NCBI RefSeq assembly: GCF_025447595.1
Contig: NZ_JAOEJU010000001.1
Location: 62,001 to 126,000, forward strand
Length of the DNA: 64,000 nucleotides
Direction of reading: 5' to 3'
Origin: Pseudomonas koreensis
GTDB taxonomy: Bacteria > Pseudomonadota > Gammaproteobacteria > Pseudomonadales > Pseudomonadaceae
Both the position numbers and the translations under genes were made by a program. Numbering within the stretch: position 1 is the stretch's first letter; every line of letters begins with the position of its first letter. Below, piece after piece: positions 1-9,218 of this stretch. The notes under the pieces were generated by a model that saw only the letters and a program-made list of their open reading frames with translations, was not told the origin of the DNA and did not search any database.

Positions 1-470
1 CCAATCTGATAGGCCTGCGGCACGCGGCGCTCGAATACAAAACCGCATTTCTCCAACACCTTGCAGGACGCGATATTACCGTCGGTCACGGTCGACTCCA
101 ACGAGTCCAGGCTGATGGCGGCGGCATAGTCGATGATCGCCTGCCGCGACTCGGTGCCAAAGCCTTTGCCTTGATGTTCCGGCAACAGCAGGCAACCCAC
201 CTCGGCATGCCCCGGCGACAGGATGCGAAATCCGGTCACACCTAGTTCCTGCCCGCTGGCCCTGTCGGTCACCACCAGACACAACCAGTGATCCGACTGC
301 GGCCCCCAGGCCGGAAGCCGATGCTCGAAGCCTTTGCGCACCTGTTCCTCGGCGATTTCACCGAACACGTACTGCATGGTTTGCGGCTCGGAGTGCAGCC
401 TGAGGAACAGCGGCCAGTCGGATTCGACCATCGTGCGCAGGTCCAGGCGTTGCGTGGTGAGCTCGAGCAT
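1..470 (-). CDS. GNAT-family N-acetyltransferase, 3' end outside the window
   Basis: The reading frame begins at the ATG complementary to 468-470 (MLELTTQRLDLR) and stays open to the window edge, giving about 156 residues without a stop. The opening strand followed by SDWPLFLRLH is typical of RimJ/RimL-type acetyltransferases, which use acetyl-CoA to acetylate an amine. A central LVVTDRASGQELGVTGF strand pair is followed by a cofactor-loop-like PEHQGKGFGTESRQAI (Q/R-x-x-G-x-G/A class) and a late VLEKCGFVFERRVPQ segment, so most of the domain is present. The substrate cannot be told. No operon partner is visible on the right, where about 240 bases separate it from the dehydrogenase gene. Confidence 0.85.
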   Translation of the reverse strand, partial: MLELTTQRLDLRTMVESDWPLFLRLHSEPQTMQYVFGEIAEEQVRKGFEHRLPAWGPQSDHWLCLVVTDRASGQELGVTGFRILSPGHAEVGCLLLPEHQGKGFGTESRQAIIDYAAAISLDSLESTVTDGNIASCKVLEKCGFVFERRVPQAYQI

Positions 471-707
471 CCGCTGCTCCTTGCGAAGGTGAAAAAGAGA
501 GAGGGTTTTTTACTTGGTGCGAGGGGAAAGATCAATGACCGTATCGGGCGATTGCCATAGGGGGCGAGGGTTGCTCTTCCTGAGTGGGTGAGTGTCCTTA
601 CTCACCCGGAGTTCTGCGATGCATGAGGGATGTATATGAAAAAGCGTTCAATCAGCGTGTTGCATGAGCCGCAAAGTGCTGCGCACTGACTTCTCCAGAC
701 AACCCTT

Positions 708-1757
708 TCAGCCGGCCAGCGTCGCGTTATCGATCACGAACCGATACTTCACCTCGCCCTGCAGCATCCTTTCATAGGAAGCGTTGATCTGGTCTGCGCG
801 AATCAGCTCTATGTCTGAAACGATGCCGTGCTCGGCACAGAAATCCAGCATCTCCTGAGTCTCCGGAATGCCGCCGATCATCGAGCCGGCGATGGTCCGG
901 CGCTTCATGATCAGGTTGAACACGTTCGGCGACGGATGTGGCGAGGCGGGTGCACCCACCAGCGTCAGGGCGCCATCGCGCTTGAGTAGCACCAGTAACG
1001 CGTCGAGATCGTGAGGTGCGGCGACGGTGTTGAGGATGAAGTCGAAGCTCTTGGTGTGCGCGGCCATTTCCTCGGCGTTGCGCGACACCACAACCTCATC
1101 GGCGCCCAGTGCCTTGGCGGCTTCGCGCTTGGACTCGGAGGTGGTGAACGCCACGACATGCGCGCCCATCGCATGGGCCAGTTTGATACCCATGTGGCCC
1201 AGGCCACCGATGCCGACCACACCGACTTTTTTGCCCGGCCCGGCGCTCCACTGGCGCAGCGGCGAGTAGGTGGTGATGCCCGCACACAGCAGCGGCGCGA
1301 CGGCGGCCAGTTGCGCTTCAGGGTGGCGGATACGCAACACGTAACGCTCGTGCACCACGATGTTTTGCGAGTAGCCGCCGAGGGTCCAGCCGGGTGCGTC
1401 CGGCGTCGGGAAGTTGTAGGTGCCGATCATGCCGTCGCAGTAGTTTTCCAGACCGGTTTCGCAGTCGTCGCAGTGTTTGCAGCTGTCGACGATGCAGCCG
1501 ACACCCACCAGATCGCCGACCTTATAGTCGGATACGTGGGCGCCGACCGCCGAAACGCGGCCGACAATCTCGTGCCCGGGCACGCATGGGAATTGGGTAC
1601 CGGCCCATTCGGCGCGCACCTGGTGCAGGTCGGAGTGGCAGATGCCGCAGAAGGCGATATCGATCTGCACATCATGGGCCGCCGGCGCGCGGCGATTGAT
1701 CTGCATCGGTTCAAGGGGTTTGTCGCCCGCGTGGGCACCGTAGGCTCGTACAAGCAT
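708..1757 (-). CDS. zinc-dependent NAD(P) alcohol/aldehyde dehydrogenase (cinnamyl alcohol dehydrogenase type)
   Basis: This is a 349-residue medium-chain dehydrogenase of the YahK/AdhC-like branch, which interconverts alcohols and aldehydes. Visible motifs are the catalytic-zinc segment CGICHSD near residues 37-43, GHEIVGRV near 62, and the structural-zinc cluster SCKHCDDCETGLENYC near 95-110. A nucleotide-binding GIGGLGHMGIKLA lies near 180. These branch-typical features and the length suggest an NADPH-dependent aldehyde reductase, but cofactor preference is inferred. It is monocistronic in appearance, with about 130 bases to the next gene on the same strand. The true substrate is unknown. 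Confidence 0.9.
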   Translation of the reverse strand: MLVRAYGAHAGDKPLEPMQINRRAPAAHDVQIDIAFCGICHSDLHQVRAEWAGTQFPCVPGHEIVGRVSAVGAHVSDYKVGDLVGVGCIVDSCKHCDDCETGLENYCDGMIGTYNFPTPDAPGWTLGGYSQNIVVHERYVLRIRHPEAQLAAVAPLLCAGITTYSPLRQWSAGPGKKVGVVGIGGLGHMGIKLAHAMGAHVVAFTTSESKREAAKALGADEVVVSRNAEEMAAHTKSFDFILNTVAAPHDLDALLVLLKRDGALTLVGAPASPHPSPNVFNLIMKRRTIAGSMIGGIPETQEMLDFCAEHGIVSDIELIRADQINASYERMLQGEVKYRFVIDNATLAG

Positions 1758-1890
1758 GGGAGAGTCCTTGATGGGGTTGTCGAAGCCTCATCTTCCCGTT
1801 CTGCTCTGGTGACGCGTTAGCGCATTTCTATCGATTACTTGCCTGATCCTGTGGGACGTCGGCAGGGAAAAAACGGATGAAGGGGATCTA

Positions 1891-2280
1891 TCAAGGCTGG
1901 TGCAAGAGGGCGAGCTTGATGCAGTCGAGCAGCTTGTCGGCATCGCAGGGTTTGGACAGCACGTCGACCACCCGCTGGTCTGCACCCAGCGCTGATGCTT
2001 CTCCAGAATGGCCGGTGATAAAGATCACGGGAAGGCGGGCGCCCATGGACGTGAGTCGTTCATGCATCTCCAGACCGCTCATTCCGGGCATCTGGATATC
2101 GGAAATCAGGCATTGAAACTCGGCGGGAACATACGCGTCGAGGAACTCCCGGGCACTGCAAAAAGTGCGTGCCGTATATCCACTGGAACGCAGCAAGGTT
2201 TCCACTGCTCCCCGGAAAGCGTTGTCGTCATCGACCACGGCAATCACTGTGGCATCTCTGCGCTTGGCATCTTGGGTCAT
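1891..2280 (-). CDS. receiver-only response regulator (CheY-like)
   Basis: This 129-residue protein is a single receiver domain with no output domain. The acidic pocket is VVDDDN near residues 16-21, the phosphoacceptor Asp lies in ISDIQMPGMSG near 60, the conserved Thr is in IFITGH, and the Lys is in LSKPCD. It closely resembles the receiver-only protein at 57157-57522 (shared SDIQMPGMSG and LLRSSGYT segments), so the two are probably paralogues. Such proteins usually act as phosphate sinks, intermediates or competitors for a histidine kinase. The nearby kinase at 3623 and FixJ-type regulator at 9743 are candidate partners. A dyad sits about 72 bases upstream of the start (2347-2358). Confidence 0.9.
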   Translation of the reverse strand: MTQDAKRRDATVIAVVDDDNAFRGAVETLLRSSGYTARTFCSAREFLDAYVPAEFQCLISDIQMPGMSGLEMHERLTSMGARLPVIFITGHSGEASALGADQRVVDVLSKPCDADKLLDCIKLALLHQP

Positions 2281-2346
2281 TAAGTCTGCTCCGGGACAGA
2301 GCCCATTGTTTTTACAAGATACGCGGTCCCGTCGGGTCGACCAGTT

Positions 2347-2358
2347 ATACCAATGTAT
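2347..2358. promoter_or_regulatory. ATACC-N3-GTAT dyad upstream of the receiver-only regulator
   Basis: The sequence is ATACCAATGTAT. It lies between the divergent receiver gene (start 2280) and LysR gene (start about 2526). It matches the dyads at 11324, 57146, 57605, 61022 and 61042. Its role as an operator is inferred from recurrence and position. Confidence 0.55.
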
Positions 2359-2426
2359 AGCCCGCTAAGCCTTAAGTGTGGGCCTCATCCCATGGCATGG
2401 ACGGATAAAACCAAGGGATACCCCTG

Positions 2427-2442
2427 TTGTACCGAAGTACAA
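2427..2442. promoter_or_regulatory. TTGTAC-CGAA-GTACAA palindrome upstream of the LysR gene
   Basis: This is a perfect 6-base inverted repeat around CGAA. The core TACCGAAGTA is the same as at 57147-57156. It lies about 85 bases before the preferred LysR start, and would fall inside the coding region only if the longest reading frame were used. That argues for the shorter start. It may bind the LysR protein itself or the same factor as the ATACC-N3-GTAT sites. Confidence 0.45.
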
Positions 2443-2525
2443 CTGACGTTCGCCACCTGAATGCATATTCTGACGTCGAAGTTCGATATCCACTCACTCA
2501 ACGGCCTGGCGCCTGGGCGACGAAC

Positions 2526-3464
2526 ATGATGAACAGACATGATCTACGACATGCCGACATCAATCTGCTGGTGGTTTTTGAAACCATGATGCGTGAACGC
2601 AACGTCACCCGGGCCGGTGAGAGCCTGTTTCTGGGACAGACCACGGTGAGTTGTGCCCTCGGGCGACTGCGTTCGCTGTTCAATGATCCGCTGTTCATCC
2701 GCACGGGCCGCACCATGGAGCCGACGGCGCGAGCAGAGGAAATTCATGCACGGCTGGCACCGGCACTGGACGGAATTGCCGTCGCCTTGAGCAGCACCCA
2801 GGCGTTCGATCCGCGTACCTGTGAAGGGACGTTTCATGTCGGACTCTCCGACGATGTGGAGTACGCACTGCTTCCACGCCTTATGCGCCACCTTCGGGAC
2901 GAAGCCCCCAACATCACACTGGTGGTGCGCAGGGTGGATCAGCGGCAATTACCGGAGCGTCTGGCCAGCGGCGAGATCTCCGTGGGCATCAGCCCGGCGC
3001 AAACCCTGCCGGCCCACGCCCATTGCAAGAGCCTGCGCCCGATGCATCCCGTGCTCCTGCGTGCCGATACGTTGCCCGGCCCGCTGACGCTGGATGATTT
3101 CTGCAGTCGGCCGCATGTGGTGGTCTCTTCGATGGGCAATGTCATCGACGATGCCGACCACGCTCTGGGGCTGGTCGGGCGACAACGCAAGGTGGTGCTG
3201 GCGGTTCCGCAATTCAGCGCATTGCCGGCGTTGCTGGTCGGCAGTGACATGGTTTGCATCGTGCCGGATTACGTCGCGCAGGCCATGACGCTGCGCGAAG
3301 GCATGCGGGCCGAGGAAGCCCCGGTGCAATTGCCTGCACCGGACTTGTCCATGGCCTGGCGCGGCGCGAACCACAACGACCCGCGTGAGAGCTGGCTGCG
3401 TGCCTGTTTCTGCCGTTATCTGGGGCGGCAATCAGAGCCATCTGCCGCTTTGGCCGTAGCTTGA
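2526..3464 (+). CDS. LysR-family transcriptional regulator
   Basis: From the ATG at 2526 the product is about 312 residues, the usual LysR length. A longer frame from 2427 would add 33 residues with no family resemblance and would run through the palindrome. The winged helix-turn-helix spans roughly residues 10-70, with ADINLLVVFETMMRERNVTR then FLGQTTVSCALGRLRSLF and NDPLFIRT. This resembles the NodD/SyrM-like subset. The effector-binding domain follows, with GLSDDVEYALLP near residue 105. It is divergent from the receiver-only regulator, about 245 bases apart, so shared control is possible. The target genes and ligand are unknown. The ribosome-binding site is weak, so 2529 is an equally acceptable start. 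Confidence 0.85.
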   Translation: MMNRHDLRHADINLLVVFETMMRERNVTRAGESLFLGQTTVSCALGRLRSLFNDPLFIRTGRTMEPTARAEEIHARLAPALDGIAVALSSTQAFDPRTCEGTFHVGLSDDVEYALLPRLMRHLRDEAPNITLVVRRVDQRQLPERLASGEISVGISPAQTLPAHAHCKSLRPMHPVLLRADTLPGPLTLDDFCSRPHVVVSSMGNVIDDADHALGLVGRQRKVVLAVPQFSALPALLVGSDMVCIVPDYVAQAMTLREGMRAEEAPVQLPAPDLSMAWRGANHNDPRESWLRACFCRYLGRQSEPSAALAVA

Positions 3465-3577
3465 TGCCACTGGTGTGCGCTGGGGGCGCTGTTGCCGATT
3501 GTCTTCTGTCCGAACTTCAACCACGTAATTGCCAAGGAGGGCTAATCTACAGAGCGGTTGCACTCAATAACGGCCTC

Positions 3578-3595
3578 ACGCCACCGTGAGGACTA
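3578..3595. other. short hairpin upstream of the large kinase gene
   Basis: CCTCACG-CCAC-CGTGAGG forms a 7-base stem with a 4-base loop about 30 bases before the start at 3623. There is no U-run after it on the + strand, so it is not a convincing terminator. It may be an operator or a leader structure. Confidence 0.4.
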
Positions 3596-3622
3596 CAAAA
3601 AAAACCAGACAGTGTCCCGCCG

Positions 3623-6600
3623 ATGAATAACAACCTGCAGATTTCATGGGATGACGGTGAAAGGGATTTCTGTCGGGAGCACCGTCTGTATTCGGGGCGC
3701 GAGTGCAGTGTCCTGATTGCTCGTCCAGCGGCGCAACAGCCATCGCCAGCGTGTCTTGGACGTCTTGCGCACGAGTTCGGCCTGAAGGACGAACTGGATG
3801 GCAGTTGGGCGGTGCAACCGCTCGACCTGCTGCGCGAAGACGGGCAGATGCAGCTTTTACTCGAAGACCCGGGCGGTACGCCGCTGGTGCAACTGCTGGT
3901 CGCACCAATGGAAACGGGAACCTTCCTGCGCCTTGCGATCAACATCGCGGTGGTGCTCGGCAAGCTCCATCAGCGCGGGCTGGTGCATAAAGACATCAAG
4001 CCCAGTCACATTCTCGTGGACTGCTCTGACGATCAGGCCCGGCTCACCGGGTTTGGGCTGGCTTCGCGTCTGCCGCGTGAGCGCCAGGCACCCGAGACGA
4101 TCGCCGGCACGCTTGCTTACATGGCACCCGAACAGACGGGCAAGATGAATCGTTCGATCGATTCGCGCAGCGACCTCTATTCCTTTGGCGTCACGCTCTA
4201 CGAAATGCTCACCGGCTCGCTACCGTTCAAGGCGTCCGACCCTATCGAATGGGTGCATTGCCACATCGCCAAACAACCGCAAACGCCTCGGGAACGAGTT
4301 GGAACCGTACCCGCTGTGCTTTCCGAAATGGTCATGAAGCTGCTCGCCAAAACCGCCGAGGATCGTTACCAGACAGCTGCGGCGGTCGAGCATGATCTGC
4401 GTCGATGCCTGAGTGAGTGGCAGGATTCTGGACTGATCGGGGCCTTCGCGCTCGGCGAGCACGGCACCAGTGACCGTTTGATGATCCCCGAGAAGCTTTA
4501 CGGCCGCGAGCGCGAGGTCGAGACGCTGGTCGCTGCCTTCGACCGAATCATCAAAAGCAGCACGCCGGAACTGGTGCTGGTCACCGGTTATTCCGGGATA
4601 GGCAAATCCTCTGTGGTCAACGAACTGCACAAAGTGCTGGTTCCGCCGCGTGGGCTTTTTGCGTCGGGCAAGTTCGATCAGTACCGGCGTGACGTTCCGT
4701 ACTCTACGCTGGTGCAAGCCTTTCAAAGCCAGGTGCGCGCGCTGTTGGGCAAGACCGACAGCGAACTGTCGCACTGGCGTGAGGCACTGGTTGAAGCGCT
4801 CGGCGCCAATGCGCGGCTGATGACCGACCTGATCCCCGAACTGAAGCTCATCATCGGCGAGCCGCCACCGGTTCCGGCCCTTGATCCGCAGCAGGCGCAA
4901 CACCGGTTTCTTTTGATGTTCCGGCGTTTCATCGGGGTGTTTGCCCGAGAGGAACATCCGCTTGCGTTGTTTCTCGACGACCTGCAATGGCTCGACGCCG
5001 CCACCCTCGACTTGCTGGAAGATCTGCTGACCAGTTCGGATGTGCGCCATCTGATGCTGGTGGGCGCCTACCGCAGCAACGAAGTCGATGCGACACACCC
5101 GCTCGCGGGCAAGCTCCAGGCCATTCGCAACGCGGGGGGGCGAATCGAAGAGATCACGTTGACGCCACTGGCAAAGGCTCATATCGAGCAACTGGTCGCC
5201 GACGCGCTACGTGACGATGACTCGCGCATCGAGCCGCTGGCACAACTGGTGCTGGACAAGACGGCGGGCAATCCGTTTTTCGTGATCCAGTTCTTGCAAT
5301 CGCTGGGCGAAGAACAGTTGCTGACCTTCGATCATGATGCCCGGCAGTGGCACTGGAGCGCGGAGCGAATCCACGCCAAGGGCTACACCGACAACATCGT
5401 CGATCTGATGGTCGGCAAACTGAATCGTTTGCCGCTGGAGACACAGCAAGCGTTGCAACAACTGGCCTGTCTGGGGAACGTCGCGGGCATCAAGGCGCTC
5501 TCCACCGTGCTCGGGGTTGCCAAGGGCCAACTGCGCGCGGCGCTGTGGGAAGCCATTCGACAGGAGCTGGTCGAGCGCCTGGAGGACGCGTATCGCTTCG
5601 TTCACGACCGCATTCATGAGGCCGCTTATTCCTTGATTCCGAAGGAGGATCGCGCCCAGGCGCACTTGCGGATCGGCCGACTGCTCGCGGCGCAGACACC
5701 GGCTCAGGGCATGGAGGAAGCCATTTTCGAGATCGTCGGCCAGCTCAACCGCGGCGCCGGGCTGATCGTCGAACAGTCCGAGCGTGTGCAACTGGCCGAA
5801 TATAACCTGATGGCCGGTCAGCGCGCCAAAGCGTCGACGGCCTATGCGTCGGCACTCAACTATCTGGCGACGGGCGAGCAACTCTTGAACGAGGAGTGTT
5901 GGGCTGGTCGGCATGAGCTGATGTTCGCGCTGGCCTTGAACCGGGCCGAATGCGAGCTGCTGACCGGGCAGTTGTCTGCAGCGGACGAGCGGCTGGCAGC
6001 GCTGTCGAAGCGCGCCACCAGCACCATCGAGCGCGCCAACGTCGTGTGTCTGCAAATGGACGTCTATTTGCTCATGGATCGCAGCGATGGTGCGGTGAAC
6101 GTCTGCCTCGACTATCTGCGGCACGTGGGCATCGAGTGGGCGGCGCATCCGGATGACGTTCAGGTTCGCCACGAGTACGACCAGATCTGGTCGATCCTGG
6201 GCGAGCGGCAAATAGAGGATCTCATCGATCTGCCGTTGATGGACGATGCGGCGTCCCTGATGACCGTCAACGCGTTGAGCAAATTGTTTCCGCCGGCCTT
6301 GCAGACCGATGCGAACCTGGCCTGTCTGTCGATTTGCAAGGCGATCAGCCTCAGTCTTGAACATGGTAACTGCGATGCATCCTGCGTGCATTACGCCAAC
6401 GCTTTCCGCGTGGCCGGACGACGCTTTGGCGATTATCAGGCTGGATTCCGCTTTGGTCAGCTCGGTTGTGATCTGATCGACCGGCGCGGTCTGAACCGAT
6501 TTGAAGCCAGCACGTTTCTGTGTTTTTCAAATTTTGCCGTTCGCTGGATGCAACCCGTGGAGCAATGTCGCGACCTGCTGCGGCGGTCATTTGCCGCGGC

Positions 6601-9106
6601 GAACCGGATTGGTGATCTGCCCTATGGCGCTTATGCCGGCAACAGCCTCACCTCTGATGCGTTGTTTGCCGGTGAGCCTTTGTCGCAGACTCAGAGCGAG
6701 GCCGAGCGCGGCCTGGCGTATGCGAAAAAAGTGCGCTTCGGATTGGTGGAAGACTTCATTGACACCCAACTCGCGGCGATCCGCATGTTGCGCGGCGCGA
6801 CGACAACCTTTGGCTGCTTTGACGACGGGCAGTTCAGCGAGCAAGCAACTGAGGCGCATCTGGCGGCTAATCCGGACCTGGCACTGGCCGAGTGTTGGTA
6901 TCGGGTGCGCAAGTTGCAGGCGCACTACATGGCCGGTGATCCCGTGGCGGCCTTGCTGGCTGCCGAGAGGGCGAAGGCGTTGCTCTGGACTTCGTATCTG
7001 TTCTACGAGGAGGCCGAGTATTGCTTCTACGATGCACTGGCCCGAGCTGCATGGTGCGATCAGCATCCCGCCGAGGACGCGGCGCAGCACTTGAGCGTGA
7101 TGGTGGCGGATCATCGGCAGCTGAAAATCTGGGCGCAGCAATGTCCGGAAAATTTTGCCAGTCGGGCTGCACTGGTCGGGGCAGAAATCGCCCGCATCGA
7201 TGGGCGTGTGCTTGACGCCGAAGCGCAATACGAGGAGGCCATTCAGTCGGCGCAGGAACGCGGCTTCGTGCATATCGAAGCACTGGCGAACGAACTGGCG
7301 TCGGCGTTCTACGAAACACGGGGTTTCAGGAAAATTGCCCGTGTGTACCTGCAGGATGCCCGCTACGGCTATTTGCGTTGGGGGGCCAATGGCAAGGTGC
7401 GGCAATTGGAGGCCAGGTATCCAGCACTCAGGACTGAAGAGCGATCATTCGGTCCAACCACAACGATGGCGACTCCCGTGGAGCACCTTGATCTGGCCAC
7501 CGTACTCAAGGTGTCGCAGGCGCTGTCCGGTGAAATCGTCCTGGAAAAGCTGATCGACACGGTCATGCACACAGCCATCGAGCAGGCGGGTGCGGAACGA
7601 GGTGTGCTGATTCTGTCGGATGGCATCGACCACCGGATTGCTGCGCAGGTGACCACTGGCGGTCACCTGACCCGGTTGAACGGTCCGTCCGTGAATCCGG
7701 CTTTGCTTCCAGAGTCGGTGCTCTACCCGGTGTTGCGCACTCGCGAAAGCGTGTGTCTCGATGATGCGCAGGCCGAGGCGTCATTTGCCGCCGACCCCTA
7801 TATTCGTCAGCACCGCTGCCGCTCGATTCTCTGTCTGCCCTTGATGAATCAGGCCAAGCTGCTCGGCGCGCTTTATCTGGAGAACAACCTGGCGGCCCGG
7901 GTGTTCAGCCCGGACAGGATTGCCGTTTTGAAACTGGTCACGTCGCAGGCAGCCATTTCCCTGGAAAATGCGCGTTTGTATCGTGAAGTCGCGGAGCGTG
8001 AATCGAAGATCCGGCGCCTCGTGGACGCCAACATCATCGGCATTCTGTTCTGGACCAGCGAGGGTGACATTCTTGAGGCCAACGATGCCTTTTTGCGCAT
8101 GCTCGGCTATGAGCGGGAAGACCTTGCTTCACAGCGCTTGCGCTGGCGTGACCTGACGCCGCCGCAGTTCATGGACATCAGCGAGCGGTCACTGGAACAG
8201 GCAGTGCAGACCGGCTATGCCCGTCCCTATGAAAAGGCTTATATCAAGAAGGACGGCAGTCTTTTGCCAGTCATCGTCGGCCTGGCCATGTTCGAAGCCA
8301 GCAGCCGGGAAGGGGTTGCCTTCGTGCTGGACCTGACCGAGCGCAAACAGGCCGAAGAAAAAATCCGTGACAGCGAGCGCCGTTATCTCGAAGTGCAAAC
8401 AGAGCTGGCCCACGCCAACCGTGTCGCGACCATGGGGCAGTTGGTGGCTTCGATTGCCCATGAGGTCAATCAGCCGATTGCCGCCGCCATTCTCAACGCC
8501 AATGCGGCGGCGCGCTGGCTCAATGCTCAGCCGCCGGCGCTCGACGAGGTGCGACAGGTGCTCGATTCGCTGATCAAGGATGCCAACCGGGCGGCGGATG
8601 TGCTGGGACGCATCCGGCAGCACATTCGCAAGGCGCCGCCGCAAAAAGCGCCGCTGGACATCAATGCAGCGATCGGTGAAATGATCGAGTTCACCCAGGG
8701 CCAGATCTTCAAAAGCGGTGCCTCGATACAGACGCAGTTCGCCGAAGGTTTACCCGCCATCGAGGGTGACCGGGTCGAGCTGCAGCAAGTGTTGCTCAAT
8801 CTGATCATGAACGCGCTCGAAGCCATGAGTGGCGTGGGCGAAGGCGAGAGGCACCTGCAGATCAGCACGATGCTGGATGATGGGGACGTCGTGCTCGTGA
8901 GTGTGGTTGATTCGGGACCGGGGTTTGCCTCGGGCGGCACCGATCTGATATTCGCGTCGTTCTACACCACCAAGGCCACCGGGCTGGGGATGGGGCTGTC
9001 CATCTGTCGCTCGATCATTCAAGCCCATGGCGGGCGTCTGTGGGCGGAGCCGAACCCGGTTCGTGGTGCTTGCGTGCGCTTCACGCTCCCCGGGCGCGTG
9101 GCCTAA
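3623..9106 (+). CDS. fused (pseudo)kinase / AAA ATPase / GAF-PAS sensor histidine kinase
   Basis: This 1827-residue protein has a known multi-domain layout. Residues about 1-270 form a Ser/Thr-kinase-like domain (VHKDIKPSHILVD, later GTLAYMAPEQ and SDLYSFGVTLYEMLTG). An AAA/ORC-type ATPase follows at about 290-560 (Walker A GYSGIGKSS near 325, Walker B LFLDDLQW near 450). A long helical TPR-like region runs to about 1270. Then come a GAF domain (about 1285-1445), a PAS domain (about 1455-1570), and a histidine kinase with H-box SIAHEVNQP near 1610, N-box near 1723 and GLGMGLSI near 1787. The kinase-like domain looks inactive: the DFG Asp is Gly (LTGFGLAS), the catalytic-loop Asn is His, and no glycine loop or VAIK lysine is evident. 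It probably phosphorylates the FixJ-type regulator encoded two genes downstream. Confidence 0.93.
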   Translation: MNNNLQISWDDGERDFCREHRLYSGRECSVLIARPAAQQPSPACLGRLAHEFGLKDELDGSWAVQPLDLLREDGQMQLLLEDPGGTPLVQLLVAPMETGTFLRLAINIAVVLGKLHQRGLVHKDIKPSHILVDCSDDQARLTGFGLASRLPRERQAPETIAGTLAYMAPEQTGKMNRSIDSRSDLYSFGVTLYEMLTGSLPFKASDPIEWVHCHIAKQPQTPRERVGTVPAVLSEMVMKLLAKTAEDRYQTAAAVEHDLRRCLSEWQDSGLIGAFALGEHGTSDRLMIPEKLYGREREVETLVAAFDRIIKSSTPELVLVTGYSGIGKSSVVNELHKVLVPPRGLFASGKFDQYRRDVPYSTLVQAFQSQVRALLGKTDSELSHWREALVEALGANARLMTDLIPELKLIIGEPPPVPALDPQQAQHRFLLMFRRFIGVFAREEHPLALFLDDLQWLDAATLDLLEDLLTSSDVRHLMLVGAYRSNEVDATHPLAGKLQAIRNAGGRIEEITLTPLAKAHIEQLVADALRDDDSRIEPLAQLVLDKTAGNPFFVIQFLQSLGEEQLLTFDHDARQWHWSAERIHAKGYTDNIVDLMVGKLNRLPLETQQALQQLACLGNVAGIKALSTVLGVAKGQLRAALWEAIRQELVERLEDAYRFVHDRIHEAAYSLIPKEDRAQAHLRIGRLLAAQTPAQGMEEAIFEIVGQLNRGAGLIVEQSERVQLAEYNLMAGQRAKASTAYASALNYLATGEQLLNEECWAGRHELMFALALNRAECELLTGQLSAADERLAALSKRATSTIERANVVCLQMDVYLLMDRSDGAVNVCLDYLRHVGIEWAAHPDDVQVRHEYDQIWSILGERQIEDLIDLPLMDDAASLMTVNALSKLFPPALQTDANLACLSICKAISLSLEHGNCDASCVHYANAFRVAGRRFGDYQAGFRFGQLGCDLIDRRGLNRFEASTFLCFSNFAVRWMQPVEQCRDLLRRSFAAANRIGDLPYGAYAGNSLTSDALFAGEPLSQTQSEAERGLAYAKKVRFGLVEDFIDTQLAAIRMLRGATTTFGCFDDGQFSEQATEAHLAANPDLALAECWYRVRKLQAHYMAGDPVAALLAAERAKALLWTSYLFYEEAEYCFYDALARAAWCDQHPAEDAAQHLSVMVADHRQLKIWAQQCPENFASRAALVGAEIARIDGRVLDAEAQYEEAIQSAQERGFVHIEALANELASAFYETRGFRKIARVYLQDARYGYLRWGANGKVRQLEARYPALRTEERSFGPTTTMATPVEHLDLATVLKVSQALSGEIVLEKLIDTVMHTAIEQAGAERGVLILSDGIDHRIAAQVTTGGHLTRLNGPSVNPALLPESVLYPVLRTRESVCLDDAQAEASFAADPYIRQHRCRSILCLPLMNQAKLLGALYLENNLAARVFSPDRIAVLKLVTSQAAISLENARLYREVAERESKIRRLVDANIIGILFWTSEGDILEANDAFLRMLGYEREDLASQRLRWRDLTPPQFMDISERSLEQAVQTGYARPYEKAYIKKDGSLLPVIVGLAMFEASSREGVAFVLDLTERKQAEEKIRDSERRYLEVQTELAHANRVATMGQLVASIAHEVNQPIAAAILNANAAARWLNAQPPALDEVRQVLDSLIKDANRAADVLGRIRQHIRKAPPQKAPLDINAAIGEMIEFTQGQIFKSGASIQTQFAEGLPAIEGDRVELQQVLLNLIMNALEAMSGVGEGERHLQISTMLDDGDVVLVSVVDSGPGFASGGTDLIFASFYTTKATGLGMGLSICRSIIQAHGGRLWAEPNPVRGACVRFTLPGRVA

Positions 9107-9168
9107 TACTTAAGGTTAGCGAGGTTATATTCAGGCGTCACACAAACCAATCCCATGTACAAATGAAA

Positions 9169-9210
9169 CTCCACAACCCCGGCGATACAGTTGGTTCAAG
9201 GGTTGTGGAG
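9169..9210 (+). promoter_or_regulatory. hairpin enclosing the Shine-Dalgarno of the LRAT-fold gene
   Basis: CTCCACAACCC (9169-9179) is the exact complement of GGGTTGTGGAG (9200-9210), an 11-base stem with a 20-base loop. The right arm contains most of the ribosome-binding sequence GGAGG (9207-9211) for the ATG at 9219. Folding would therefore hide the site. It follows the kinase stop by about 60 bases and has no U-run, so translational control is more likely than termination. Confidence 0.6.
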
Positions 9211-9218
9211 GATATGTG

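Noticed and set aside
5207..6391. Long antisense reading frame inside the large kinase gene
   Set aside because: It lies opposite strong coding with recognised domains. Long antisense frames are common in GC-rich genes, and no family resemblance is seen.
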